Below are positions 1-12,700 of a stretch of DNA of 64,000 bases, one piece after another. Position 1 is the first letter of the stretch. Each line of letters opens with the position of its first letter. The notes under the pieces are model-generated. The model did not search any database. It was given only the letters and a program-made list of their open reading frames with translations, and had not been told where the DNA came from. Made by a program: the position numbers and the translations under genes. Origin of the DNA: Macquaria australasica (lineage: Eukaryota; Chordata; Actinopteri; Centrarchiformes; Percichthyidae). The stretch spans positions 560,501 to 624,500 of the forward strand of contig SEMN01000172.1 in NCBI GenBank assembly GCA_005408345.1, written 5' to 3'.

Positions 1-130
1 TTGCCAGTCAATCACAGGGCTGACACATAGAGACAGACAAACATTCACACTCACAGTCACACCTACGGACAATTTAGAATCACCAATTAACCTAACTTGC
101 ACGTCTTTGGATGGTGGGAGGAACCAACAA
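1..130. repeat. Dispersed teleost repeat fragment
   Basis: The stretch with 'caatcacagggctgacacat', 'accaattaacctaacttgca' and 'gtctttggatggtgggagga' resembles a very common interspersed repeat of fish genomes, probably the 3' end of a retroelement. It is cut by the window edge, so its boundaries are unknown. It lies just upstream of the first esr2 coding exon. The family identification is from memory of fish sequences and was not searched. Confidence 0.45.
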
Positions 131-203
131 AATCAAACAAAATAAAAATAAATTTGATTTGATGTTTTACCCGTAACACAGGATTTCTCCCCCTTTGCCA
201 CAG

Positions 204-294
204 GACTTGTCTACACTAGAATATGTAATAGAGGAACCAGCTGCGTCGTCATATTCATCATCACTGTCAGCGTATACAGTAGATTCCCCCTGAC
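204..294 (+). other. esr2: esr2 5' UTR part of first coding exon
   Basis: A pyrimidine-rich run ending in 'ctttgccacag' (AG at 202-203) looks like a 3' splice site, so the exon probably starts at 204. Untranslated upstream exons would then lie outside the window. An in-frame TAG at 280-282 lies upstream of ATG 295 and supports that start. A weaker acceptor is at 180-181. Confidence 0.5.
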
Positions 295-725
295 ATGGCC
301 TCATCCCCCGGGCTGGATGCTGACCCGTTACCACTGCTTCAGCTCCAGGAGGTGGACTCCAGCAAAGCCTTAGAGAGGCCGAGCTCCCCGGAACTCCTGC
401 CCGCCGTGTACAGCCCTCCTCTGGGCATGGAGAGCCACACCGTCTGCATCCCCTCTCCATACACGGACAGTAGCCACGAGTACAACCACAGCCATGGACC
501 GCTGACCTTCTACAGCCCGTCTGTGCTGAGCTATGCCAGGCCGCCCATCACTGACAGCCCGTCGTCTCTGTGTCCCCCCCTTAGCCCATCAGCCTTCTGG
601 CCCTCCCACAGCCACCCCAACATGCCCTCACTGACTCTGCGCTGCCCTCAGCCTCTCGTCTACAATGAACCCAGCCCACATCAGCCCTGGCTGGAGTCCA
701 AAACCCACAGCATCAACACCAGCAG
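295..725 (+). CDS. esr2: esr2 coding exon 1 (A/B domain)
   Basis: Encodes residues 1-143 plus two bases of codon 144. It holds the Ser/Pro-rich AF-1 region with the segment MESHTVCIPSPYTDSSHEYN typical of fish estrogen receptor beta. The donor is AG|GTAGGT; reading past it meets TAG at once. The start ATG at 295 follows an in-frame stop at 280-282. A second in-frame Met is at residue 45. Confidence 0.95.
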
Positions 726-3700
726 GTAGGTTTACCGACACTGACCCGTTGATGGAAGTACTATAGCAATAATACCTAAAGGAAAAAAAAACTGGTGTTT
801 GCGAGTTCCAATGAGGCTGAATGCAAACAATAAGAGTTTAGCTAAATTGCTGATAGAGTTTGAGGGGAAAATGGTGAGAAATTGAAAACCTTGTGCCATA
901 ACTTTCTGTCTTTAAATGGACCTCTTGAAGCTGTGTCCCACAGCTGTCATAAAACATGTTTTGTGGCAAATAAATGTGGCTTCATATTGGATTAGAGTAC
1001 TTAGAGCTGTGCAGTCCAATCTAAGTATGTGGTGTGGCTTTGCAGCAATCTTTGCTTTTGGACTCTGGATTAGTTCATTGCAATAATTCTATAAACATTT
1101 TTAATATCTTTGCTGTCTTTGCCTCAGAACTGAATGTTCCTTTGAATGTATGTCACTGATCAAATCAGACCTTTTAAACCGGATAACCTTTACAACCCTG
1201 TTTTCAAGATGAGTACTAAAAGACCAGAAGAACTGAGCTACAACAGAGTGGCCTGGAGCAGAGACTAACCTCAGCTATACTTAATATTCGAATCATGTTG
1301 TACTGACACTAGAGAAGAAAACAGCACTGTGAAACAAAAACAGCAGTGTAACTCACCATCAAAGTGAAAAGCAGTGTTTCACTGATCTTATGTGGTCAAA
1401 ACGTCTGTTATGGCTATAACCACACCCAACAGTGATGTCAGAGTGTACCGAGCAACACCTTGAGTACACCTCTACATCACTGCAGCAGGGCTAGATTTTC
1501 AGCTTGAGCCAAATTACAAATGCTGGCATGCACAATAAAACCATTAGAGTTTTGAGTTTCATGGACACTAGATTTTATTGCCAGCAAAATAGGAGTGGGT
1601 TGAGCAATTCTCAGCTGGGAAAAGTATTACTAACTGTGGTGCAAATGCTTCAGTGGTCTCTCACAAAATAAAGGAACGAGTGATAATAAAGTTAAAAAGT
1701 AATAACTTTGATCAACTTTTGCTGGTTGATGTTGTATTTCTATTATTTGTATTGTTTGTCAATTAAAAAATAATAGATAAAAGAAATAAGTCCTTGGAAA
1801 TTTTACTAAAAATTGTTCATAGTCTTTTGAAGATGTCTGTTGGTTCATCATTAATTTAATAAACATGAATTTCTTCTATATTGACAATCAACGTTAGTGC
1901 ATGCTATACTGTGCACTTGTAGTATTAATATCTATGTATGATATTGCGATGCACAGTAGAATTAAAGACAGTTTTCATGCACAATAGAAATCCCAATTTG
2001 GAAGAAAACTTTTCAATCGGGAAACATGAGTCATCATGTAGTCATTATCTGTGGTACCAGTTGATAGTCATAATGGCTCTGGCCATGGATGCTGGAGATT
2101 TATGAACCCATTATGTTTCAATGATGAATGCTGCAAAGTTTTCTGATGCAATTTTCGAGTTGACTGAAATACGGTTGTAGAGACATTTTCAGCAAAAGAG
2201 CACCTGTTGGAAGACTAATGACGGGTGAATGACGGGCTAAAATTCCAGATGTCAAGTTGTCCCTTTTCACAGAGTCTGTTTCTTCCTGCAGCTCCATCGG
2301 CTGTAACAAGCCGCTGGGGAAGAGATCAGAGGAAGGAGTGGAAGGCGTGAACTCCTCCTTGTGTTCCTCTGCAGTAGGGAAAGCCGACATGCACTTCTGC
2401 GCCGTGTGCCACGATTACGCCTCGGGGTACCACTACGGCGTGTGGTCCTGCGAGGGCTGCAAGGCTTTTTTCAAGAGGAGTATCCAAGGTATCAACACTG
2501 TCTTTCTGTCCACGTTTACTCACCATTTATCCCTCCTCCTCATCCATTGAAAGAATTCTGCAGCATGTCTGTCCTTTCCTTTTTAGGACACAATGACTAC
2601 ATCTGCCCCGCCACAAATCAATGCACTATCGACAAGAACCGACGTAAAAGCTGCCAGGCCTGCCGCTTACGTAAATGCTACGAAGTGGGCATGATGAAGT
2701 GTGGTAGGTGCTCCAGATTTGAATTAGCGATTTGAAAATCTGCAAATGACTTTGTTCCTTGTAGATTTGTCTCGCTGATTCCAGATAGTGGCAGTCTGCC
2801 CTTGAAAGCAACAGTTTTGTCTGCAGGGATTTCCAGGAAATTTTGATCCCACTCTTTGTAAGAAGGCTGCTGACCTTGAGATTTCTCTTAAGTATGGGAA
2901 GATAATGTGACACGTGCCAGTACAAGCCATTTACTGCACGTATCAGGTTACTCTGGGAATCTGGTCTAACCTTGGTTTGTTACACTGCAGCAGTGGTGGG
3001 AACCAGGCTCTTCCACACTCATCTAAGTGAGAAAGGAAAAGAGAATTGAACAAGGTGATGAGTAGCTTTGTGTTTATAAATGCCTTTGCTTTACTTAAGA
3101 CACCCAAACCAGCCACCTGCTGCTAATAGTCAGGGAGTTTCCAATGCATGCATGTTTTTAAGAACGCTGAAAAAATAGTGAATTTAGGATTTTATCTTTG
3201 TTTTGAAGCTGCAAGTAGCCAATATTTAGTCAGACATCTTTTTTCACTTTGGAACACATGAAACAATAACCATGTCATCTTACGTAAAGTGCATAGGGAC
3301 ATCACAGGTCTCTTGCTGTCTTCATACACCAGGTGTAAGGCGTGAGCGCTGCAGCTATCGAGGAGCCCGACACCGCCGTGGTGGACTCCAGTCTCGGGAT
3401 CCCACAGGCAGGGGTTTGGTCAGGATGGGGCTGGGTTCTCGGGCCCAGCGGCATCTCCACCTTGAGGCTCCTCTCGCCCCGCTCCCTCAGGCGAACCACG
3501 TACACCACTCGGCCATGAGCCCAGAGGAGTTCATCTCCCGCATCATGGAAGCGGAGCCTCCGGAGATCTACCTCATGGAGGACCTGAAGAAGCCCTTCAC
3601 TGAGGCCAGCATGATGATGTCCCTCACCAACCTGGCAGACAAGGAACTGGTCCTCATGATCAGCTGGGCTAAAAAGATCCCTGGTAAGATCAAAACTGCC

Positions 3701-6700
3701 AAGTCCAGTGTTGAGATGAATCCTCATTGCTCGAATAAGAGCAGATCCTTTTCCAGCAAATCTGACCTCAGAACTGTTTAAAATAACTGGTCAACTCCTT
3801 CACGTGAGTGTCTCTGGCTGAACTGGGTGTCCAATACATTTTGTCCTGAAAAACTGAAAAAGTGTAATTATGCTATTACTTTACTTGAGCACAGTTTTTG
3901 CTGAAACCTCTGACTGTGGAGGTACTAAAATATATGGAGACAAGTCAGTGCCAATTAAAAAAAAAAAGAGTTGTTAATAAAAAGCTAAATGTAATTATAA
4001 TTTTATGTTTAATTTCATATTTTTTCAAGGTTTAATATGAATATGAAACTCAAGAGGCACAACTGTAAAGTCAATTTCTAATTCATTTTTAAAGATAAAA
4101 TATTTTCACTTTTTAAATCTTATTTAATATATAATGGGTTTTTTCATTCACAAATGTTTTTGTTCAACTGACTCTTTTAAATAAAATTTCTTAAAGAAAT
4201 GCATAGAACATATAGTAAAATACAAATATATACATTATATGCTAAAACCTGCTGCATAAATTCACATGATATTATATAACATACATAAAAGTGACAGCAT
4301 GACATACTTCCTTACATTTTAATTTTTGTGGATTATTCTTCAGGTTTCAATATAAATTTCAACTTTTATCTTTTTGATTTTTTTGATTTATTTTTTCTAC
4401 TTGACAAAAAAATATGGAAAAAGGAGCTTTTAATTACAGTCCAGTTTACATGTAATCAAATAAGACTGGGGACATTCTGTATGGCCTCGCTGAGTAAAAG
4501 AGCCATTTCAAGGTTAAGGTCAGGGTAAACATCGGGGCCACGTGTTCACTGGAGCTGATTCTAGGTCAGTGGACGCAGTGTGGCTTTGTCACCATCAACA
4601 AGGTGTGGAAGTCAGGTTTGCCGAAAACCAGGGAACACGACAGAGAGTTATAAAGGTAAAAACAAACCCAAGGCTACAGTAAACACGTCTTCCACCCATC
4701 ATTCATGTCAGGTGTGTTTCAGATGAAAAACAAACACATGAGGTAATGGCTGCACGGATAGACAGAGACCAATCGTAGAAAACAATCACTTTTCTGTCTA
4801 AATTTAGAGGCTGCGATTAGTGAATGTCTTTCTTTCTTGACTGACTGATCCAGTATTTCTTTCCCCAATTTTACTATCCCTTTTTATGTCTCCCTCTCCT
4901 CTCCTCCTCTCAGCCAGTGTTCAGCCCAGCAGGTAACTTCCCAGGAGAGGCGTTAATGTGAAGGGATCACAAAGACTCCCAGTTTTCTTTTTGAATAAAG
5001 ACCATTTCCCTTTTTTTTTTTTTTTGGCTGTACTCCGACAGAAGTGAAAATTAGTGTGCATTGTCTGCTTTTATAAAAGACCTAAGAAAGCACAGACAGG
5101 TGAGCAAGGTGCTGTAAGGTAAAATACATAGTTGCTGTTCAATGATAGTGCTTTTTGCGATTAGGGCATTTCTGTTTCTGTCTATAACTCATAATGGCTG
5201 ACAGGCTCCTTTTTTTAAAAACTTGATTCACTGGGGTATTTTCAAAAATCAGATGAGAAGATTGATATTAATTTGATCTTTGTGTTTTCAGTACAACAGG
5301 GGATACATAGGGGAAGGTGTGTTTAACTCGTTTGATAGAGGCTAGCAGATCCCTCCTGCTCCCAGTCTTTTTCCTAAGCTAGGCTAGCTTAGCAAAAAGT
5401 CTTTACTGGTGAAATTAATCATTCCAAAATGTATGGTATATTCCAAGTGCAATAGTTCAGTAATAAAATTCAGAGAAATGCAACAGTTGAGTAGAGTAAT
5501 ACTAATCTACACAATACAAAGAGAACTTTAATTGCACATGATTACCACAAAGGCAGTTCTTGTGTTTCTCTTTATGTTGTGTTTTGTACTGAAGGCTTTA
5601 ATGCCAAGAGTGGTGGGTTCAGAAGGAAGGGGGGGGGGGGTTGTCGTGTGACTCGTTAGCATCACCTGTGCAGCTGAACCACCTTTGAAACCAGACTCTC
5701 AGAATACTGATGAAATCAGCTTCTTCTGTTTAAATGTTGTAAACTGAACTGAAGCTTTAGACGTGCATCAGTCTGTTACTAAGTGAGTATCTGTCCAAAT
5801 GTACAGCTGCACAGTGTTCTCTGTTTCTGGGTTTAGACGTGTAGTCACAAAGAGGATGTATTTAAAACGCAGAGCTACTGCCGCATTGTGTGAATGAGTA
5901 TTTGTCTGCCTGTTTCATGTGAATTTAGTATCGTCTGTCATGTGACCGAGTCTTTGGCTCTTTTGCAACAATGTTCATGTATGAGTCTTTTATCTAAATA
6001 ATTTATATTTCCTTCCTTTCACTTCTTCTTGTCCAAAGTGAAACTCGATAAGAAAAGGATCAAATGAGAGAAATCCTTTTATGTGGACATTTAAAGCCCC
6101 TATGTGTTGTGTTGATGCACTCAGTACTTTGTCTTACTCTTCTCTGGTCATTTTCTGAATTCATCCTTTCACTACACTTGGCCTTAAACTGGGTTTGTGG
6201 TGACAATAAGCTCACATTAAATATCTAGTTTTTATGATGATGTTGGGGGGGAGCCATTTAAATTTGTAAATTTGTAAATTTGTCTCTGGGAGAGCATGTC
6301 CCGTACCTTCTAGCTTAAATTCAGGAGTTTGTATCCTAAGTTTGTAAAAGCTTTTTCATTCCGAGGTAAATTTTGCCTTTAATGCACAGTGTAAATATGC
6401 TCCAGCAACCAATAATGCTATCAGGGGTATTTTAAATCTTCGTCTCAAGCCAGCTTGTTTTTCTCTGTGTGGTATGTCCTCAGGCTTTGTAGAGCTGAGT
6501 CTAGCAGACCAGATCCACCTGCTGAAGTGCTGCTGGCTGGAGATCCTGATGTTGGGCCTGATGTGGAGGTCAGTGGATCATCCTGGAAAACTCATCTTCT
6601 CTCCGGACTTCAAACTCAACAGGTGAGCAGGCGTGGCAACTTTTTATACCTTCTGTCATCAACAGTACACAAATCTAACCACTCTGCACCTAATTTGACA

Positions 6701-9700
6701 AAAATGAACATTATTTATCCCCAGTGAGCATCTGGTATTCAACTGAACAAATCTGATGTCTAAGACTTCTGCTAAGCTCATGTGTGGCTGTCTTGTGAGG
6801 GAGGGTGGAAGTTGAAAGAGAAGTCTGACATCAGTGTCTGCAACACATCTGGATGTTTCAGATAATCCATTTCTTTCCAAATGAGACCAAAAACACAATT
6901 CTTCTAAAGTTGATCTTCAGAAGTCAAGAAACCACATTTAAGCTGAAAGGCTTTTATGAAGATGTTCATGGACCAGTGTGTTTAATATCACTGGGTAATG
7001 ATTTCTTTTTTTTTTTTTTTTATGAGACAAGCTCTTCTACTCCCAGATGCTAAGGCTAGTTAGCTTTTCCCTGCAGAAAGTGTTTCCTCATATCCACGAG
7101 TCCCTGAAATGTTTTGCAAACTCTTTGCGTTCTAGTAAAAAACTTTTATCGTGAAACATCTGCGAGAAGTGTTGGATTTCAGTAACCGTAGCTTTACCTC
7201 CAGTAAGGCAAGGCACAATCAATAGAGCGCTGCAGGGATGACGTATTTTTGTAGGCCAACCCGAGTGTTAGCATCACCCTGGTTCCCTCCAAAAAAAGCC
7301 AATGGGATTGTTCCATTAGATTTTGGATTATTGCAGAAAATAAACTCTGTGGCAAACACAAGTTCATGATACTTACACGTTTTGTTCAGCAAGATAATCT
7401 TCACAAATGAACACCACTTGAACACCACATTGTTTGTAGCCTAAATGCGATCTCCGAAGTAAAAAACTAACGTTAGGCTATAAAGCAGCTCCACCGCGGT
7501 CACATGACTTCAGCGTCTCCACCACTGAGCTTCCAGCACTGACCTCTTCTACAAAAGCCTTTGGGAAAGTTTGAGTTAGAACAGTTTGCAGTATAAACCC
7601 AACGAGGCTGTAAAGGAGGACGAGTGAGTCGATGAGTTTCTGTGTTCGGCGTGATGACGTTTAATGTCCCCGACAGCCTCTGGAGTCTCATTTAGACTCT
7701 TGTTAGCAACCGACTTTTTTAAAAAAAAAGCTTCAAAATTTTATATTTACTGACGGATTTTATGTCGCAGAACAAAACGCTTGTGTTAACCACAGACCTT
7801 ATTTCAGGCATCGAACCAAAAACCCGTTCAAGAAACCCACTGACTTCCAGACGAGGGAACAGGAAGAGCTAACATGCTAACTCATTTCCGGGTTTTAGGG
7901 CTCATTCCTGCAGGACTCTATAAACAGCTGAATCACTAATTCATTCAAATAAATAAAGAAACCTCTATTTGAGATTTTATGATACTTGATTCTCAACAAC
8001 AGTCAGTGATGGTGAACTGCTCTTTCTGAATGTGAGTCTCGTGTGCAGCTGTTGTGTTTGCCACAACAGTGATGGTGGTTACAGTGTGCTCTTCCCACAT
8101 TCATACACTCTGGTGACGAGCTGGCATCACACAATGAACAGGGAGCTCAATCAGACCTTGAAACGGTAAAGATAGCAGCAACGTTTGCTGCAGATATATC
8201 TCTGGTATATCTCTTCTGGGCTGCCGGCTCATTTTCTTGCCAAAAATCTTTTTATCATTCGCTGTTCTCGCTGACCTTCCACTTTGGCCAGACAACGGTT
8301 GGCTGTTTCTGGCACTTCTGTACACCCTTTGTATTCACAGTAAACACGCTGTAATTAGACAGTTTGGATTTCCTGATGAACCGGAGTCAACTTATTCCTG
8401 TGAGTCAGCAGTAGCCATAGTTAATGAAACAGCAGAAGCAGAATTCACCAAGCGTTGGATTGTCCACCCAGTAATAGGGAACGTGAGCTGGGTTTAGAAA
8501 TGTGTGTTCTTTCTGGTGTTCAAAGTGCAGTAGAATGATGACGGGGATGCCAAGTTCAGATTATTGGCTGTAATTGTTGTTGATTCAGCTTGCAGAAAGG
8601 GCCCCACCTTGCTAACACCTGTCTCATAACAGTCTGCAAAACATTCCTCTTTTGTGGAGCTGTTTACACTCCGAGGCAGAGGAAGTTAAATGAAAGTGAA
8701 TGGTACAACACACAGCTAAAAAGTGGTGATGGCACGAATTTCACCAAAGTTGAACTTGGATGCAAACGTTTGTGCCCTGACTTTTTGCAGTTTTAAATGC
8801 TGGTGTGAGCAGGCCTTCAGGTTGGCGTTATTCTATAATTTTCTTATTGTCAACAAATCCCACGAAAAGACCAAAACCAGCAATGTGTTAATCCATCTCT
8901 CAATACTTTCCGACTTCCCAATGCCTACCCTGTCTGTGGCTCTCAGCTCCAAGCCCATTGGTTCCTACTGAAGACCTAAATCTTTTAAATATGACAAACA
9001 AATATATAGTTTCCTTATTAAATAAAGGCTCAGTAATTTCCTACAATATCTGGGCACTATAGTTTTTAGCAAACGTTACTCAAACAGGAGGAAATAGTGC
9101 ATTTGTTGGGGATTATTTTCAGCGGCGGATGAATCCACATTTAGTGCTCTAGTAAGTATTTGGGGCAGCAGGACGGATGTTTTTAATAGTTTTTGGACAA
9201 CAATGGAGCTCTATGGCTCAGGGGAAGAAGAAATATCAGGCTTTGATACACACACAACACTTGTTAGGAGATACATTGACCATTGATGGTTTTGCTCTTT
9301 TTATGGGATTTGTTGACGAGGAGAAAAATATATAATAATGAAAGTAGAGTGAGATAGTAAGATTACAGAAACAGAGTCTTTCTTCCTCAACTGGTGGGTT
9401 GAATTTAGTGTTTGACCTTTCTTCCCACCACCACGGAAACTATCACTATAGGCTTAGGTTATCCTTGGTGTGTTTTCATAACACAGCCTTATATATTGTT
9501 TTCTAATTTTCTCTCTCTAATCGACTCTGTGTCTGTACTTTGGATCTCCTTTCATCCTCTCTCTCTGTCACCATCACCATTTCACTTAATTAGCCTTGTG
9601 GTTTTTTACCAAACTGGTTTTCAAAGGTTTTAGAGAAAAGTTGCCACAATGTGAATCACCTAGTTGGAAGCCGTTTGCTGTCAGTGTCTCAAAATCCAGA

Positions 9701-12700
9701 AGTCGAAGGTGCAAAGTCTTGAAAGACAACAGGACCATAGTTAATGTTTTTGTAGCCAATCAACACTTTTGAGGAATATTGTTTTGGGAACAGATGTGAG
9801 GAATCTGAGAAAGGATGCTTCATCCCCAGTTTTCAGTTCAGCGCATAAATTAGCATCGCAGTGGTTTATTTTCCATTTTTGGTGTGCTGTTATAATCAAA
9901 ATAATATCATTGGCAAAACACTTTGTCGTTCACTTTGTCGGTTAGTTTATCAAGTGTATGATAACACACCTGCTAACCAGGAAGTTGTAGAGAATAGGGC
10001 TGTTTAAATTGTTTGGATTCCAGTGCCAGCACGATAACCCAACATGCTTCCAGGTCTCTAAATTAACACCCACATCACCAATTTTTTCAGCAATTCAAAC
10101 AGTTGAGTGAAATCAAATGGTCATTCAGCCTCATTATCAGGCTAACAATAACAGGGGTTTTGGTACCAAAAAGATATCTCATAATCATCGTTCTTATTAT
10201 GTTTTCTTAATTAATATATATATTTTACAGTATTTTACTTTCCCTAAATACATACAGCATATATCCCAGAACAATAAACAACAATCAGACCTTACAAAAC
10301 AAAGACAAACGGTAATGAAGACTAACATGCAACAAAAAAACCCAAAAATATCTACGCGGGGGGGGGTTTGATGTGGTAACGTATATTAACATAGAAGAAT
10401 AAAGAAGTTCAAATGAAATAACAATATCTGACAGAGATACATGATATCAGTATTTGTCCTGCATGTTGTGTGTATATAAAATATATAAGGAACTGCTTTA
10501 TGCAGTTTTGCATAGATGCATCAATATACTGGACTGTATATGTGAAACAGAGAAGAATAGTACAAAGGAGTACAAAAAACACCAATAAAGTGTTTCATGT
10601 CGTCTAAACACATACGGCTGTACAATAATAAAAAACTAAATGAAAAACTTCTGATTTAAATCAGGAAATATCTGATCAAACACTAAGTAAAAAAGAATCT
10701 GACCAAGCATAATTTGATACTTTTGCTATAGACAGAAATCATTTAGTGCTGATAAAGGTTGAGGTTTGATACCCAGTCAATAGGGAGTAATACATGAGAG
10801 AGGTGTTGTCTGACTGACCTCTGATCTCTATCCCACTCCTCCTCTTACACTGTGTTGTTCTCTTTTTCATTTCTCTCTTCCCACTTTGCCTTTTTATGTC
10901 TCTCTCAATCCTCACCTGTGTGTCTCTCTTCGTTTGTCTATATCTTTTTTCTCTTTTCTTTCATTGGTTTTTCTTTGTTTCTTTTCCCTCTTCTTTCATT
11001 CACTTTTTTGTCCTTGTTCTCAAATAAGTTTTATAAGTTACATTATTGCCAAAGATGGTTTTTCTCTCTTTGCCCTCCCTGTTTTTATCCATTTGTTTTT
11101 TCCCTCCTTTTGCCTTTCTATCTCTCACCTCCTTTTCTCTTCTGTTCTTTTTGCCCCCTCTCTCTGACTTTCTTCTTTTTCATTTTCTCTGTTTCACCCT
11201 CTCTGTCTCTGTGTCTCTGCAGGGAGGAGGGACAGTGTGTTGAGGGCATCATGGAGATTTTCGACATGCTGCTGGCAGCCACCTCTCGGTTTCGTGAGCT
11301 GAAGCTTCAGAGGGAGGAGTACGTCTGTCTGAAGGCCATGATCCTCCTCAACTCCAGTGAGTTTCACTGACGCAGACAAACCGCAGCCTTCACTTCATTT
11401 TCTCTGAGACGGATGAGTTAGTTCATCATTATAGTTAATCATGTCCAATCAGTACAGCAGCGTGTGTTTTTGCTTCTTACATAACCCAGTTAAGTTTGTC
11501 CCTCTGCTTTGTTGTGGTTACTGAAACTATGATTTGGAACTAAGTGGGTCAAAGTCGCCTGTCACATATCTGACCTGCATGGTGAAACAAATCTGACCAA
11601 AGCAAAGACCAGACTAATTATCCTGAATATCATTATTTAAAGTGGGGCAAAAAAGTATTTAGTCAGCCACCAATTGTGCAAGTTCTCCCACTTAAAAAGA
11701 TGAGAGAGGCCTGTAATTTTCATCATAGGTACACTTCAACTATGAGAGACAGAATGGGGGGAAAGAATCCAGGAAATCACATTTTAGGATTTTTAATGAA
11801 TTAATTGGTAAATTCCTCGGTAAAATAAGTATTTGGTCACCTACAAACAAGCAAGATTTCTGGCTCTCACAGACCTGTAACTTCTTCTTTAAGAGGCTCC
11901 TCTGTCCTCCACTCGTTACCTGTATTAATGGCACCTGTTTGAACTCGTTATCAGTATAAAAGACATCTGTCCACAACCTCAAACAGTCAGACTCCAAACT
12001 CCACTATGGCCAAGACCAAAGAGCTGTCAAAGGACACCAGAAACAAAATTGTAGACCTGCACCAGGCTGGGAAGACTGAATCTGCAATAGGTAAGCAGCT
12101 TGGTGTGAAGAAATCAACTGTGGGAGCGATTATTAGAAAATGGAAGACATACAAGACCACTGATAATCTCCCTCGATCTGGGGCTCCACGCAAGATCTCA
12201 CCCCGTGGGGTCAAAATGATCACAAGAACGGTGAGCAAAAATCCCAGAACCACACGGGGGGACCTAGTGAATGACCTGCAGAGAGCTGGGACCAAAGTAA
12301 CAAAGGCTACCATCAGTAACACACTACGCCGCCAGGGACTCAAATCCTGCAGTGCCAGACGTGTCCCCCTGCTTAAGCCAGTACATGTCCAGGCCCGTCT
12401 GAAGTTTGCTAGAGAGCATTTGGATGATCTAGAAGAGGATTGGGAGAATGTCAAATGGTCAGATGAAACCAAAATAGAAATTTTTGGTAAAAACTCAACT
12501 TGTCGTGTTTGGAGGAGAAAGAATGCTGAGTTGCATCCAAAGAACACCATAACTACTGTGAAGCATGGGGGTGGAAACATCATGCTTTGGGGCTGTTTTT
12601 CTGCAAAGGGACCAGGACGACTGATCCGTGTAAAGGAAAGAATGAATGGGGCCATGTATCGTGAGATTTTGAGTGAAAACCTCCTTCCATCAGCAAGGGA

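Larger units (their letters stand above)
6623..11222 (+). other. esr2 intron 5
   Basis: Intron of 4.6 kb. It contains a TIR element at about 8846-9320 and ends with an unusually long pyrimidine-rich tract (about 10828-11222). The 7.2-7.9 kb part is less AT-rich and repeat-like, but I cannot name a family. No gene seen. Confidence 0.75.

Noticed and set aside
2257..2291. Extension of esr2 exon 2 upstream to the acceptor in 'cccttttcacag'
   Set aside because: It leaves the wrong number of bases to join exon 1. The acceptor at 2290-2291 keeps phase and encodes NTSSSIGCN.
10852..11370. 172-residue plus-strand frame
   Set aside because: Its first two-thirds are Ser/Phe/Leu from the pyrimidine tract; only 11223-11356 is real coding sequence.
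11987..12655. 222-residue minus-strand open frame
   Set aside because: Antisense shadow of the intact Tc1 transposase; no recognisable domain.
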